DNA from: an uncultured Arthrobacter sp.
GTDB lineage: Bacteria; Actinomycetota; Actinomycetes; Actinomycetales; Micrococcaceae
Length of the DNA stretch: 38,843 bases
Direction: 5' to 3'
Assembly: GCF_947493765.1 (NCBI RefSeq)
Contig: NZ_CANLSZ010000012.1
Coordinates: 1 to 38,843 of the forward strand
The translations under genes and the position numbers were made by a program. Below are positions 26,386-36,113 of this stretch, one piece after another (the first letter of the stretch is position 1; every line of letters begins with the position of its first letter). Under the pieces are notes generated by a model, which saw only the letters and a program-made list of their open reading frames with translations, had not been told where the DNA came from and did no database searches.

Positions 26386-26430
26386 TGGTCCGGTTCCGTT
26401 TCGGTAGTACACCACCGGAAGTAGGAACCC

Positions 26431-27522
26431 ATGTTGCTTTTCTCCCCCCTCACCCTCGGCTCGCTGGAGCTGCCCAACCGCGTCGTCATGGCGCCGCTGA
26501 CGCGCGTCCGCTCCGGCTCCGCCGGCGTGCCCGGCGACATCGTCGTCGAGCACTACCGCCAGCGTGCGTCCCTCGGCCTGATCGTCAGCGAGGGGACCTA
26601 CCCGAGTCATGCCGGTCAGGGCTTCCCTGGACAGCCGGGCCTGGTCGAGGACGACCAGCTGGCCGGGTGGAAGCGCGTCACCGACGCGGTCCATGACGAG
26701 GGCGGCCGGATCGTGGCCCAGGTCATGCACGCGGGCCGGGTCACCCACCCCGACACGAACGGCGGCTACGAGGTCGTGGCCCCGAGTGCCATCGCGATCG
26801 ACGGCAGTACGCGGACGACCACGGGCAAGCAGCCGTACCCCGTGCCGCACGCACTGACCGAGGAGGAGCTCCCCGGCATCATCTCCGAGTTCGTCACCGC
26901 GTCGCGGAAGGCCATCGACGTGGCCGGCTTCGACGGAGTGGAACTGCACGGCGCCAACGGCTACCTGCTGCACGAATTCCTCTCGCCGGAGGCGAACCAG
27001 CGCGACGACGCGTTCGGCGGCTCGCCCGAGAAGCGGGCACAGTTCGTGATCGATGTCGTCACGGCCGTCGCAGCCGAGGTCGGAGCCGGCAAGGTGGGCC
27101 TGCGCATCTCCCCGGAGCACAACATCCAGGACGCACTCGAGACCGAGGCCGCGGATGTGCACGCCACCTACACGACGCTCGTCACGGCCCTGGCCCCCCT
27201 GGAGCTGGCCTACCTCAGCGTCCTCCATGCGGAGCCTGCCGGCGCCCTGGTCCAGGACCTCCGGGCGAGCTTCGGAGGCCCCTTCCTCATCAACAGCGGC
27301 TTCGGGGTCATCACCAACCGCGAGGAGGCCATCGCCATCCTCGAGGACGGCCTGGGAGACGCCGTCGTCGTCGGCCGTCCGGCCATCGCGAATCCCGATC
27401 TCGCACGCCGGTGGCAGGAGAATCTGCCCGAGAACGAACCGAACCCGGCGACGTTCTACGCGGCCGGCGCCGAGGGGTACACGGACTACCCGTTCTACGA
27501 CGCGACCGTCGGCGCCCGGTAG
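26431..27522 (+). CDS. Old Yellow Enzyme-family ene-reductase (NADH:flavin oxidoreductase)
   Basis: A 363-residue FMN-dependent TIM-barrel protein that reduces activated C=C bonds, nitrate esters or quinones with NAD(P)H. Key residues fall where expected: His173 and Asn176 in ELHGANGYLLHEFLSP, which bind the substrate carbonyl, and Gln97 in AQVMHAGR, which contacts FMN. The phosphate-binding region INSGFG and VVVGRPAIANPDLARR are also present. It is closest in pattern to NemA/xenobiotic reductases. AGGA lies six bases before the ATG. The inverted repeat at 26353 and long terminator after it suggest a monocistronic, controlled gene for electrophile or xenobiotic detoxification. Confidence 0.93.
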   Translation: MLLFSPLTLGSLELPNRVVMAPLTRVRSGSAGVPGDIVVEHYRQRASLGLIVSEGTYPSHAGQGFPGQPGLVEDDQLAGWKRVTDAVHDEGGRIVAQVMHAGRVTHPDTNGGYEVVAPSAIAIDGSTRTTTGKQPYPVPHALTEEELPGIISEFVTASRKAIDVAGFDGVELHGANGYLLHEFLSPEANQRDDAFGGSPEKRAQFVIDVVTAVAAEVGAGKVGLRISPEHNIQDALETEAADVHATYTTLVTALAPLELAYLSVLHAEPAGALVQDLRASFGGPFLINSGFGVITNREEAIAILEDGLGDAVVVGRPAIANPDLARRWQENLPENEPNPATFYAAGAEGYTDYPFYDATVGAR

Positions 27523-27537
27523 GACGGACACAACGGA

Positions 27538-27575
27538 TCGAGCGGTGCCCGTCGGGATCGACGGGCACCGCTCGA
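27538..27575. terminator. Hairpin terminator after the ene-reductase gene
   Basis: A perfect 17-bp inverted repeat, TCGAGCGGTGCCCGTCG and its complement, closes a GGAT loop 15 bases after the stop. No T-tract follows. Two 16-base direct repeats, TTCCGGCCTCGATCCG and its one-base variant, follow at 27581-27596 and 27598-27613. Confidence 0.8.
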
Positions 27576-27632
27576 GCTGCTTCCGGCCTCGATCCGCTTC
27601 TGGCCTCGATCCGTTTCCGGCAGAGTGACGCC

Positions 27633-27842
27633 TCAGATGATGCCCTCGTCGACCTCTCCGAAGGGCACGGTCTCGGACAGCTCCACGTGCCGGTCCACGG
27701 ATTCGTTGCCGACGAGGATGCCGTACTTCTTCTCGACCATCGACTGCTTCATCACCATCAGGACGGTTTCGGCGAAGTGCTCGTCCTGCGCTTCGAGATA
27801 GGTGATGTAGCGGGAGGGGAAATCTTCGGGGACTGTGAGCAT
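27633..27842 (-). CDS. Small conserved-looking protein of unknown function
   Basis: An unrecognised 69-residue cytosolic protein, MLTVPEDFPSRYITYLEAQDEHF onward, acidic and without membrane segments. It has normal codon use and a good GGAG just upstream of the ATG. A -10-like TAGCGT ends six bases before the start, so transcription and translation signals overlap. It is convergent with the ene-reductase gene. The GGxxxVPFGEVDEGII end is not a motif I know. Coding is likely rather than certain. Confidence 0.6.
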   Translation of the reverse strand: MLTVPEDFPSRYITYLEAQDEHFAETVLMVMKQSMVEKKYGILVGNESVDRHVELSETVPFGEVDEGII

Positions 27843-27916
27843 GGCTCCACGCTACCCGTCAGCACCCGTCCTTGCCGAGTGTCGGTCGGCCCGCAGGCGC
27901 GCGCGAGGGTGCGGAG

Positions 27917-28189
27917 CTAGCTGCGGCGGCGTTCGCCGGCCTGCCGACCGAGTTCGGTCATCGCTGCGGCGGCGATCACCAGCGACAGGATCACGATCGC
28001 CAGCATGGCGTAGAGCAGTACCAGGGTGGCCATGGGCGAGGACGCACTGTGGAGCACACGCAGGCCACCGAGCAGCCCCACGATCCAGAACAGGGCGACC
28101 CCCGCAAGAGCGTATGCCGCGCGGTTGCGCGTCCGGTCGAAGCCCATTCCCCGTGCGGTCTGCGCCAGCAGTACCCCCATGTGTTCCAT
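27917..28189 (-). CDS. Small two-helix membrane protein
   Basis: A 90-residue protein with two predicted membrane helices, AAYALAGVALFWIVGLLGGL (about 25-44) and ATLVLLYAMLAIVILSLVIAAAA (about 52-76), and a basic C-terminus (RQAGERRRS). Function is unknown. I chose ATG 28189: CATCAT ends six bases before it, and the upstream GTG at 28249 adds an unconserved Arg-rich leader that would run into the divergent phosphoesterase promoter. Alternative ATG 28180 is nine bases further in. It is divergent from the phosphoesterase gene. Confidence 0.6.
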   Translation of the reverse strand: MEHMGVLLAQTARGMGFDRTRNRAAYALAGVALFWIVGLLGGLRVLHSASSPMATLVLLYAMLAIVILSLVIAAAAMTELGRQAGERRRS

Positions 28190-28278
28190 GACTCCATGAT
28201 GAGGCCCGTCGCCCCGAGGGCGTGCATCGCGCGCTATCGCGTTGCTCACACCGCGGGCGCGCCCGCGACAATTGACCC

Positions 28279-28806
28279 ATGAGCCTCACGCTGACCCTCC
28301 TCGCCGACACCCATCTGCCCCGGCGCGCCCGGGCTCTCCCCGATGCCGTCTGGGCCGCGGTCGAGGCCTCGGACGTGGTCGTGCACGCCGGGGACTGGAC
28401 CGAGCTGTCGCTGCTCGAGGAGCTCCGGGCCCACGCCGCCCACCTGATCGCCTGCTACGGGAACAACGACGGGCCGGAGTTCGCCGCGGAACTGCCCCTG
28501 GTCGCCCGGGAGGTGCTCGACGGCGTGCGGCTGGCCGTCGTCCACGAGACCGGTGCCGCCCGGGGCAGGGAGGCCCGCATGGCTGCCCGCCATCCCGACG
28601 TGGATGTGCTGGTGTTCGGACACAGCCACATTCCCTGGGACACCAGCGCGGAGTCCGGTCTTCGGCTCCTCAACCCTGGATCGCCCACCGACCGTCGCAG
28701 GCAGCCCCACTGCACCTTCATGACCGCGGTCATCGACGCCGGGACACTGACGACCACACTGCACGAGCTCCCCCGCAGGACGCCCGCCGGCCGCGTGGAT
28801 CCCTGA
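28279..28806 (+). CDS. Metallophosphoesterase, YfcE/MJ0936-like
   Basis: A 175-residue calcineurin-like phosphoesterase. The two-metal-site motifs are present: DTH (10-12), HAGDW (about 36-40), GNND (about 61-64), His in VVHETG and the pair in GHSH (about 113-116), followed by NPGSPTDRR. Small enzymes of this group hydrolyse phosphodiesters in vitro but their natural substrate is unclear. The pattern VVHETG replaces the usual VxHG turn. GACAAT ends six bases before the ATG with no ribosome site, so the mRNA is probably leaderless. It is convergent with the EamA gene after 13 bases. Confidence 0.9.
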   Translation: MSLTLTLLADTHLPRRARALPDAVWAAVEASDVVVHAGDWTELSLLEELRAHAAHLIACYGNNDGPEFAAELPLVAREVLDGVRLAVVHETGAARGREARMAARHPDVDVLVFGHSHIPWDTSAESGLRLLNPGSPTDRRRQPHCTFMTAVIDAGTLTTTLHELPRRTPAGRVDP

Positions 28807-28819
28807 CGACGCGGTGACC

Positions 28820-29725
28820 TCACCGGGCGGCGCGGCCCGTCTGCGTCACGACGGCGGCGAGGAGGAGGAGCCCCACGGCGAGGACCGCTGAGGGCAGCAG
28901 CGGCTCGTGGAGAACGACGGTGCCGATGACCAGGGCGATCACCGGTGGGATGTAGGTGGCCGTCGACGCGGCCACCGCCCCCAGCCCGGCGATCGCCACG
29001 TAGTAGAGGATGAACGCCACCCCGGTACCCAGTGCCCCCAGACCGAGGATCACCGCTGCCGCCGCGAGGGGGTCCGCCGTGACGGCGGTGATGCCGTCGA
29101 GATCGGTGATCACCCCCAGGCCGACGGCGGCCAGGGCCAGCTGATAGGTCGCGGAGGCCGGTGCCGGGATGCCGAGCGGGCTGATGAAGCGCCGCGCATA
29201 GGCGAAGGACGCGCCCAGGCTCGCCGACCCGCCGAGCATGAGCAGGACGCCGACGGGATCGACCGCCCCGGCCGTCCAGGGGCGGGTCAGCACGAGGACC
29301 CCGCACACCCCGAGGGCCAGGCCCGCGGCCTTCCGCCGCGTGAACTCCTCGGTCCGCAGCACCAGGACGGCCGCCAGGAAGACGAACAGGGGGATCGACC
29401 CGCTCAGGGCGCCGGCGATACCGCTGTCGAGCCGGTAGGTCCCGGCGGCGTACGCGTAGTAGTACAGTCCTGCGGCCAGCACCGCCATCACCACGAAGTG
29501 GTGGGCGTGGCGGAGGTGCCACCGGGCGATGGAGCGGGTGGCCAGGGCGAAGACGAGCACGGGCAGCAGCCCGAAGGCGACTCTCAACAGCGTGGTCTGC
29601 GCCGCGCTGAGGTACGGGGCGGCGAGGGTCATGAACACGAAGTTGGTACCCCACACCAGGCCCAGCCCGAGATAGGCTGCCACCGCGGTCGACGGGGTGG
29701 GCTTCATCGCAGGGTTCGGCGTCAT
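28820..29725 (-). CDS. EamA/DMT-family transporter (metabolite exporter)
   Basis: A 301-residue, ten-helix drug/metabolite transporter built of two EamA repeats (about 15-145 and 155-295). Signatures are LVWGTNFVFMTLAAPYLSAA in the first repeat and GTGVAFILYYVAIAGLGAVAAS in the second, followed by YIPPVIALVIGTVVLHE. Such proteins often export amino acids, nucleobases or drugs; the substrate cannot be read here. ATG 29725 follows a GGAAGG about 12 bases upstream; MKPTPSTAVAAYLG, seven residues in, is a possible alternative start. It is convergent with the phosphoesterase and upstream of nothing obvious; the tRNA gene is 151 bases away. Confidence 0.9.
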   Translation of the reverse strand: MTPNPAMKPTPSTAVAAYLGLGLVWGTNFVFMTLAAPYLSAAQTTLLRVAFGLLPVLVFALATRSIARWHLRHAHHFVVMAVLAAGLYYYAYAAGTYRLDSGIAGALSGSIPLFVFLAAVLVLRTEEFTRRKAAGLALGVCGVLVLTRPWTAGAVDPVGVLLMLGGSASLGASFAYARRFISPLGIPAPASATYQLALAAVGLGVITDLDGITAVTADPLAAAAVILGLGALGTGVAFILYYVAIAGLGAVAASTATYIPPVIALVIGTVVLHEPLLPSAVLAVGLLLLAAVVTQTGRAAR

Positions 29726-29876
29726 GACAGGAGGGCCTTCCCGGCCGCTCCCGACACCCTGCCGGCCGATGGATTCATGCCGTCACTGTAGGGACTGCTG
29801 CGGGGGCGGGGGAAATCCCTCGGCGCGTGCGTCGCCGGACGTACCCTCCGCTGCCGCGCCGGCACGCGCCGGATAC

Positions 29877-29953
29877 TGGAGCCCCCTGTCGGATTCGAAC
29901 CGACGACCCCCGCTTTACAAGAGCGGTGCTCTGGCCAACTGAGCTAAGGAGGC
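29877..29953 (-). tRNA. tRNA-Thr (anticodon UGU)
   Basis: A 74-base cloverleaf is read on the minus strand, with an acceptor stem of GCCTCCT and AGGGGGC (one G-U pair), a D stem of GCTC/GAGC, an anticodon stem of CCGCT/AGCGG, a loop CTTGTAA with anticodon TGT (29917-29919), and a T arm with TTCGAAT. A CCA tail follows the discriminator in the DNA (29879-29877). It carries G1-C72 and C2-G71, the usual bacterial threonine identity pairs. TAATCT lies about 58 bases upstream and may be the promoter. Confidence 0.98.
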
Positions 29954-30040
29954 GCACTGGCCTGGCCAGCTGACGCCGTCGTCCCCGTGCGGGGGCGGAG
30001 CGCCTCACAAGATTAGCCCAGCCCCGCGCACGCCGGGAAA

Positions 30041-30901
30041 TCAGCCGCGGGCGTCCAGCCGGTCCTGCACCACCTGCTCGAAGTCCGACACGGCGTTCTC
30101 CACGTTCTCCCCGTCCACGTACACCGTGGGCGTCCCGCCGATGCCGGACGCCTTCGCCGCCTCCGTCGTGTACTTCACCCAGGGGCGGAACGTCCCGTCC
30201 TCCACGCAGGGCCGCACGTCCCCGGCACCGGCGTCCTCCGCTAGGCCGAGGAGCCCGTCGTCGTCGAGCTCACCCTCCGCGTAGTGCCCGTACACGCGCC
30301 GGGTGAACTCGAGGTAGGCCTCCGGTGCGGCATCCGCAACGCAGGCGGCGGCATTGGCACCGCGGGAGGAGAAGTCGGTGCTGCTGTTGCGGTCGAGGTA
30401 CGCGACCGTCCGGTACTCGAGGGTGATGTCACCGGCGTCGAGCCAGCCCTGGATCCGCTCGGCGTGGCGCGTCTCGAAATCGGCGCAGAACACACAGTTG
30501 ACGTCCATGTACGCGACCACCTGCAGGGGTCCGTCGCCGCTCGCGCCCACGCCGTCGGGAACGGTCCCCGGCGCGGCCGGCTCGTCCGGCAGCACCGCGA
30601 GGTCCACGTCCTCGGTCCGCGTGGATCGCAGCTCCGTCGGCGACACCAGCGTGATGCCGCCCTGGTCGTTGCCGCCCCGCGGTGCGGGCCCGGCGTCCGG
30701 CACCCGCCCCCGCACGGTGTTCACCACGACGACGGCGATGACCGCCACGATCACCAGGACGGCCAGCACCACGCCCCACTTGGCGAGCAGGCCGTTGCGA
30801 CGGGCCCTGCGCTGCTGTTCCTCGCGCGCCAGCCGCTCGCGCTCCCGTGCTGCTGCTGTGCGTTCGGCTTTCGTGGGCCTGCGGGCGGAGGCGGGGGTCA
30901 T
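30041..30901 (-). CDS. DsbA-like thioredoxin-fold membrane-anchored protein
   Basis: A 286-residue extracytoplasmic thiol oxidoreductase. A basic cytosolic tail (1-38) leads to one membrane helix (about 39-61) and then a DsbA/thioredoxin_4 domain, with the redox motif CVFC at 136-139 and the cis-proline loop GIGGTPTVYVDG near 260. Other cysteines are Cys206 and the VRPCV cysteine, which may form an additional disulfide. Its likely job is disulfide formation or isomerisation in exported proteins. ATG 30901 was preferred to the adjacent ATG 30904 because GAGG is properly spaced only from the former. It is divergent from otsA. Confidence 0.9.
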   Translation of the reverse strand: MTPASARRPTKAERTAAARERERLAREEQQRRARRNGLLAKWGVVLAVLVIVAVIAVVVVNTVRGRVPDAGPAPRGGNDQGGITLVSPTELRSTRTEDVDLAVLPDEPAAPGTVPDGVGASGDGPLQVVAYMDVNCVFCADFETRHAERIQGWLDAGDITLEYRTVAYLDRNSSTDFSSRGANAAACVADAAPEAYLEFTRRVYGHYAEGELDDDGLLGLAEDAGAGDVRPCVEDGTFRPWVKYTTEAAKASGIGGTPTVYVDGENVENAVSDFEQVVQDRLDARG

Positions 30902-31026
30902 CATTCCTCTTCGTCGGTGGGCATCTCTGCGACTCCAGCCTATCGACCGGTCGTGGGACCGGCGGAGCCCGCCCCACCCGGCCGGGACCGGAGCGGATAG
31001 AGTCGGGCGGGAGACCACCTACTGCG

Positions 31027-32523
31027 ATGGAGCCAGTTTTGAGTGCAGCACAGCCTTCGACCACTCCGGGGGTCGCGCCCTCGTTCTCCATGGACGGACA
31101 GTTCGGCGAGTTCGATTTCATCGTCGTCTCCAACCGGCTCGCCGTGGACCGCGTGGTCGACGAGCACGGCCAGAGCTCGTGGAGGCGCTCCCCCGGCGGC
31201 CTGGTCACGGCGCTGGCCCCGGTCATGGCGAAGGCGGACGGCGCCTGGGTGGGCTGGCACGGCGCCCCCGACGAGACACTCGAAGCCTTCGACGAGGCGA
31301 ACATGCGGTTGGTCCCCGTACCGCTGAGCGGCGAGGAGGTGGAGCTGTACTACGAGGGCTTCTCCAATGCGACGCTGTGGCCGCTCTACCACGACGTGAT
31401 CGCCTCCCCGGAGTTCCACCGCACCTGGTGGGACTCCTACCAGCGGGTCAACGAGCGCTTCGCGGCCGCTGCTGCATCCGTGGCGGCGGAGGGCGCCACG
31501 GTCTGGGTGCAGGACTACCAGCTGCAGCTGGTGCCGAAGATGCTGCGGCAGGCCCGGCCCGATCTGAACATCGGATTCTTCAACCACATCCCGTTCCCGC
31601 CGCTGGAGATCTACGCCCAGCTGCCCTGGCGGCGGCAGGTCATCGAGGGGCTCCTCGGCGCGGATCTCATCGGTTTCCAGCGTCCGAGCGACGCCAGCAA
31701 CTTCCTGCGCTGCGTCCGCCGCTTCACGGGCTACACCATCAAGTCCCAGCAGGTCCGGGTACCGGCGGACGAGAACGGCGCGTCCGCCTACGTCTCGCGC
31801 GCCGAGGCCTTCCCCATCTCCATCGACGCCGCCTCGATCGCCGAGCTCGCGCAGCGACCCGACGTGATCGAGCGCTCGAAGGAGATCCGCCGTGAGCTCG
31901 GGGACCCCCAGCACGTCCTGCTCGGCGTCGATCGCCTCGACTACACCAAGGGCATCGGCCACAGGCTCAAGGCCTACGGGGAACTGCTGGACGACGGCGC
32001 CCTCACCGTCGAGGACGCCGCCCTCATCCAGGTGGCCAGTCCCAGCCGCGAGCGCGTGGAGCAGTACAGGCTCCTGCGCGAGGACATCGAGGGTGCCGTC
32101 GGCAGGATCAACGGCACGCACGACACCCTGAAGAACACCGCCGTCCGCTACCTCCACCACAGCTACCCGGTGGAGGAGATGGTGGCGCTGTACCTGGCCG
32201 CCGACGTCATGCTCGTCACCGCACTCCGCGACGGCATGAACCTCGTGGCCAAGGAGTACGTGGCAGCGCGCACCGGGAACACCGGGACGCTGGTGCTCAG
32301 CGAGTTCGCCGGCGCGGCCGACACCCTCCGCCAGGCGATCCTCGTCAATCCGCACGACATCGACGGGCTGAAGAGCGCCATCGTGCAGGCCGTCGAGATG
32401 CCGCGTGCGGAGGCCACGCGGCGCATGCGGCTCATGCGCCGTCAGGTGATCCAGAACGACGTCGGACGCTGGTCCCGCTCCTTCCTCGAGGCGCTGCAGG
32501 ACGGAGGTCGTGATGACGCTTGA
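31027..32523 (+). CDS. otsA: Trehalose-6-phosphate synthase OtsA
   Basis: A retaining GT20 glycosyltransferase joining UDP- or ADP-glucose and glucose-6-phosphate, the first step in trehalose synthesis for osmotic and cold protection. The 498-residue protein shows PGGLVTAL, WVGWHG, YEGFSNATLWPLYHD, WVQDYQLQLVP, FNHIPFPP, GADLIGFQ, LGVDRLDYTKGI and RDGMNLVAKEYVA, covering both donor and acceptor sites. The first 20 residues are unconserved. ATG 31027 is used here; TTG 31039, four codons on, has GGAG six bases before it and may be the true start. Its end overlaps otsB. Confidence 0.95.
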   Translation: MEPVLSAAQPSTTPGVAPSFSMDGQFGEFDFIVVSNRLAVDRVVDEHGQSSWRRSPGGLVTALAPVMAKADGAWVGWHGAPDETLEAFDEANMRLVPVPLSGEEVELYYEGFSNATLWPLYHDVIASPEFHRTWWDSYQRVNERFAAAAASVAAEGATVWVQDYQLQLVPKMLRQARPDLNIGFFNHIPFPPLEIYAQLPWRRQVIEGLLGADLIGFQRPSDASNFLRCVRRFTGYTIKSQQVRVPADENGASAYVSRAEAFPISIDAASIAELAQRPDVIERSKEIRRELGDPQHVLLGVDRLDYTKGIGHRLKAYGELLDDGALTVEDAALIQVASPSRERVEQYRLLREDIEGAVGRINGTHDTLKNTAVRYLHHSYPVEEMVALYLAADVMLVTALRDGMNLVAKEYVAARTGNTGTLVLSEFAGAADTLRQAILVNPHDIDGLKSAIVQAVEMPRAEATRRMRLMRRQVIQNDVGRWSRSFLEALQDGGRDDA

Positions 32524-33295
32524 GCCGGCCCTGGCCTCCGCACTGCGCACTCTCGCCCGGACCGGGCACCTGCTCGTGGCGCTCGACTTCGACGGAACCC
32601 TCGCGCCCCTGGTGGAGCGCGCCGAGGACGCCCGTGCCCTGCCCGCATCGGCCACGGCCCTGCGGGAGCTGGCCGGGCTTCCGGGCACGACGACGGCGCT
32701 GATCTCCGGACGCGCGCTCGAGAGCCTCCGCGCGGTCGCGGACCCGCCGCCCGAGGCGATGCTGATCGGCAGTCACGGCGCGGAGGCCTGGACCGGGCCG
32801 GGGGCCGCCCCGCTGTCCCTGACGGAGGGGCAGGCGGAACTGCTCGCCCGGGCGGTGTCCGTGGTCGAACGCGTCGCCGCCGCCCACACGGGCACGCGGG
32901 TCGAGTACAAGCCGGCCGGCGTCGTGCTCCACACCCGGACGGCGGACGACGCCGTCGCGGCAGCGGCCGTCGACGCGGCTCGCACCGATCTGGCGGCGCT
33001 GCACGGCCTGGGCATCAGCGACGGCAAGCGGGTCCTGGAGGTCTCGGTGCTGAGTGCGGACAAGGGCCAGGGCCTTGCCCTGCTCCGCCGGGAGTCCGGA
33101 GCGACGGCGGTCCTCTTCGCGGGGGACGACGTCACGGACGAGGACGCCCACCGCACACTCGGCCCGGACGACCTCGGCGTCCGGATCGGCACGGGAGACA
33201 CCGCCGCGAGCTTCACCGTCGAGGACCCGGCCGCGTTCTCGGAGGTGCTCCAGCGCCTCGTCCGGCTGCGCGGCGCCCGTGCGCCCCGCGACTGA
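32513..33295 (+). CDS. otsB: Trehalose-6-phosphate phosphatase OtsB
   Basis: A 260-residue HAD phosphatase that releases trehalose from trehalose-6-phosphate. HAD motif I is LDFDGTLAP with nucleophile Asp25 and acid/base Asp27. Motif II lies at LISGRALESL, and the Mg-binding motif is FAGDDVTDEDAHRTL. The cap domain sits between. GGAGG five bases before ATG 32513 sets the start; GTG 32510 is in frame immediately before it. The start overlaps otsA by 11 bases, a classic coupled otsAB pair that keeps toxic trehalose-6-phosphate low. Confidence 0.95.
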   Translation: MTLEPALASALRTLARTGHLLVALDFDGTLAPLVERAEDARALPASATALRELAGLPGTTTALISGRALESLRAVADPPPEAMLIGSHGAEAWTGPGAAPLSLTEGQAELLARAVSVVERVAAAHTGTRVEYKPAGVVLHTRTADDAVAAAAVDAARTDLAALHGLGISDGKRVLEVSVLSADKGQGLALLRRESGATAVLFAGDDVTDEDAHRTLGPDDLGVRIGTGDTAASFTVEDPAAFSEVLQRLVRLRGARAPRD

Positions 33296-33332
33296 ACGTG
33301 CCATACTGCGCAGGCGTGGGTCGGCCTGTCCG

Positions 33333-33360
33333 TTGCCCGCGCACCACAACCGAATATCCT
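33333..33360 (+). promoter_or_regulatory. Candidate promoter of the sugar ABC ATPase gene
   Basis: TTGCCC (33333-33338) and TATCCT (33355-33360) are separated by 16 bases. A 6-bp hairpin, CGGGCA/TGCCCG (33379-33396), lies in the leader just before the AAAGGA ribosome site. Confidence 0.55.
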
Positions 33361-33412
33361 CCATTCACTACGGATCGTCGGGCACGTACCTGCCCGTGAA
33401 AAGGAACCCATC

Positions 33413-34501
<1,089 letters not shown>

Positions 34502-34574
34502 TCCTCCGCGGACAACAGCGCGACGACGACGGCGGGGTCCGTCTGGCGCCTTCCGTGCCCGGCAGCCTTGCCGT

Positions 34575-34635
34575 CGTCGTCCGTCCGCACCGGGCAGCCG
34601 CCCCGCCGTCGTCCGTCCGCACCGGGCAGCCGCCC
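34575..34635 (+). repeat. 29-bp tandem direct repeat in the ugpC-DUF4032 gap
   Basis: Perfect copies at 34575-34603 and 34607-34635, period 32, built of CGTCGTCCGTCCGCACC and GGGCAGCCGCCC. The second copy ends 60 bases before the DUF4032 ATG. The gap holds no recognisable gene. Confidence 0.85.
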
Positions 34636-34695
34636 GCTGTCGGGAGTGGAGCTACGCTTGCAGCACCCACTCCCGTCGGCCAGGAAGGCAGCACC

Positions 34696-36057
34696 ATGAG
34701 CGAGACCCCCGACGCCCAGTGGCGCGACGAACCGACGGACTACACCCAGACCGGCAAACTGCCGCGGGTCCGCGCAGCGTCGGCCGAAGCCCCCGGCCTG
34801 GGCTCCCTCGACATCACCGCCGCCGCGACGGATCCCGAGCTGCTGGATCTGCCCTGGCACGTCGCGCTCGAGCACTGGCCCGCCGGCGCTCTCGCGGCCC
34901 TTCCCCGCGGTATCTCCCGCCACGTGGTGCGCTTCGCCCACTTCGGTGGCTCCGTCATCGCCGTCAAGGAGACGGGCGAGCACATCGCCCGCCACGAGTA
35001 CCACATGCTGCGGAAACTGCAGCGGCTCGACATCCCGTGCGTGGAGCCGGTGGCCGTCATCTCCGGCCGGTCCACCCCCGAGGGTGAGGCGCTCGACCCC
35101 GTACTCGTGACGCGGCACCTGAAGTTCTCCCTGCCGTACCGGGCACTGTTCTCGCAGACGCTCCGCCGTGACACCCTGACCCGCCTCATCGACGCCCAGG
35201 CGCTGCTCCTCGTGCGGCTGCACCTGGTCGGCTTCTACTGGGGCGACGTCTCGCTCTCGAACACGCTGTTCCGCCGCGACGCCGGATCGTTCGCGGCCTA
35301 TCTGGTGGATGCGGAGACGGGCGAACTCTACCCCGAGCTCTCGGTGGGCCAGCGCGAGTACGACCTCGAGATAGCACGCGTCAACATCGCCGGTGAGCTG
35401 ATGGATCTCGCCGAGGGTGGTCTCATCGAGGACAAGGTGGACCCGCTCGCGACGAGCGAACTCATCATGGACAGCTACCGCCGCCTCTGGAGCGAGCTCA
35501 CCGAGAAGGAGTCCTTCGAGCTCGGTGAACGCTGGCGCGTGGGCGCGCGCATCCGCCGCCTGAACGAGCTCGGGTTCGACGTCGAGGAGTACGCCATCAG
35601 GACTGCGGCCAACGGCACCCAGATCCAGCTGCAGCCGAAGGTGGTCGACGCCGGCCACCACAGCCGCCGCCTGCTCCGGCTCACCGGGCTCGATGCCCAG
35701 CAGAACCAGGCACGGCGGCTGCTCAACGACATGGACGCCTACCGGGTGGACAACAACCCCGACATGGACGAGGACTACAGCGCGCATCTGTGGGTCAACG
35801 AGGTCTTCGAACCGATCGTCAGGGCGGTACCCCGTGACCTGGGCGGAAAGCTCGAGCCCGCCGAGGTGGTCCATGAGGTCCTCGAACACCGGTGGTACAT
35901 GTCAGAGCGTGAGGACCGGAACGTGCCGATGGCCGAGGCGGTGCAGTCGTACCTCGACAACGAACTCCGGCACCGCCGCGACGAGGCGGAGATCATGCTC
36001 ACGGCGGATGCCAGGACCATTGGGATCGACGAGGACTCGGAGCACGAGGGCAGCTAG
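34696..36057 (+). CDS. DUF4032 protein with kinase-like N-terminal domain
   Basis: A 453-residue cytosolic protein of the actinobacterial DUF4032 family, with function unassigned. The N-terminal half looks like a lipopolysaccharide-kinase/protein-kinase-like fold and keeps all catalytic residues: Lys91 (VIAVKE), Glu101 (RHEYHMLRKL), catalytic Asp184 and Asn189 (WGDVSLSNTLF) and metal-binding Asp205 (LVDAETGEL). The C-terminal DUF4032 half (about 250-440) contains WVNEVFEPIVRAV and VLEHRWYMSEREDRNVPMAEAV. AGGAAGG precedes ATG 34696; the extended frame reads through the tandem repeat. Its position after the sugar ATPase, which I believe is a conserved arrangement in this group, suggests a link to sugar uptake. 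Confidence 0.88.
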   Translation: MSETPDAQWRDEPTDYTQTGKLPRVRAASAEAPGLGSLDITAAATDPELLDLPWHVALEHWPAGALAALPRGISRHVVRFAHFGGSVIAVKETGEHIARHEYHMLRKLQRLDIPCVEPVAVISGRSTPEGEALDPVLVTRHLKFSLPYRALFSQTLRRDTLTRLIDAQALLLVRLHLVGFYWGDVSLSNTLFRRDAGSFAAYLVDAETGELYPELSVGQREYDLEIARVNIAGELMDLAEGGLIEDKVDPLATSELIMDSYRRLWSELTEKESFELGERWRVGARIRRLNELGFDVEEYAIRTAANGTQIQLQPKVVDAGHHSRRLLRLTGLDAQQNQARRLLNDMDAYRVDNNPDMDEDYSAHLWVNEVFEPIVRAVPRDLGGKLEPAEVVHEVLEHRWYMSEREDRNVPMAEAVQSYLDNELRHRRDEAEIMLTADARTIGIDEDSEHEGS

Positions 36058-36070
36058 GGGGTCATGAGAA

Positions 36071-36098
36071 GGGCCGGCAGCCACCTGGCTGCCGGCCC
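36071..36098. terminator. Bidirectional terminator between DUF4032 and DUF4190 genes
   Basis: A perfect 12-bp inverted repeat, GGGCCGGCAGCC and its complement, with an ACCT loop, sits between convergent stops. No T-tract follows on either side. Confidence 0.8.
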
Positions 36099-36113
36099 CG
36101 AATGTGCCCAGTA

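Noticed and set aside
29726..29876. A short frame between the EamA and tRNA genes
   Set aside because: The frame overlaps the tRNA, has no ribosome site and no recognisable sequence.
34575..34635. The tandem repeat as a CRISPR array
   Set aside because: There are only two units with a three-base gap, no spacers and no cas genes.
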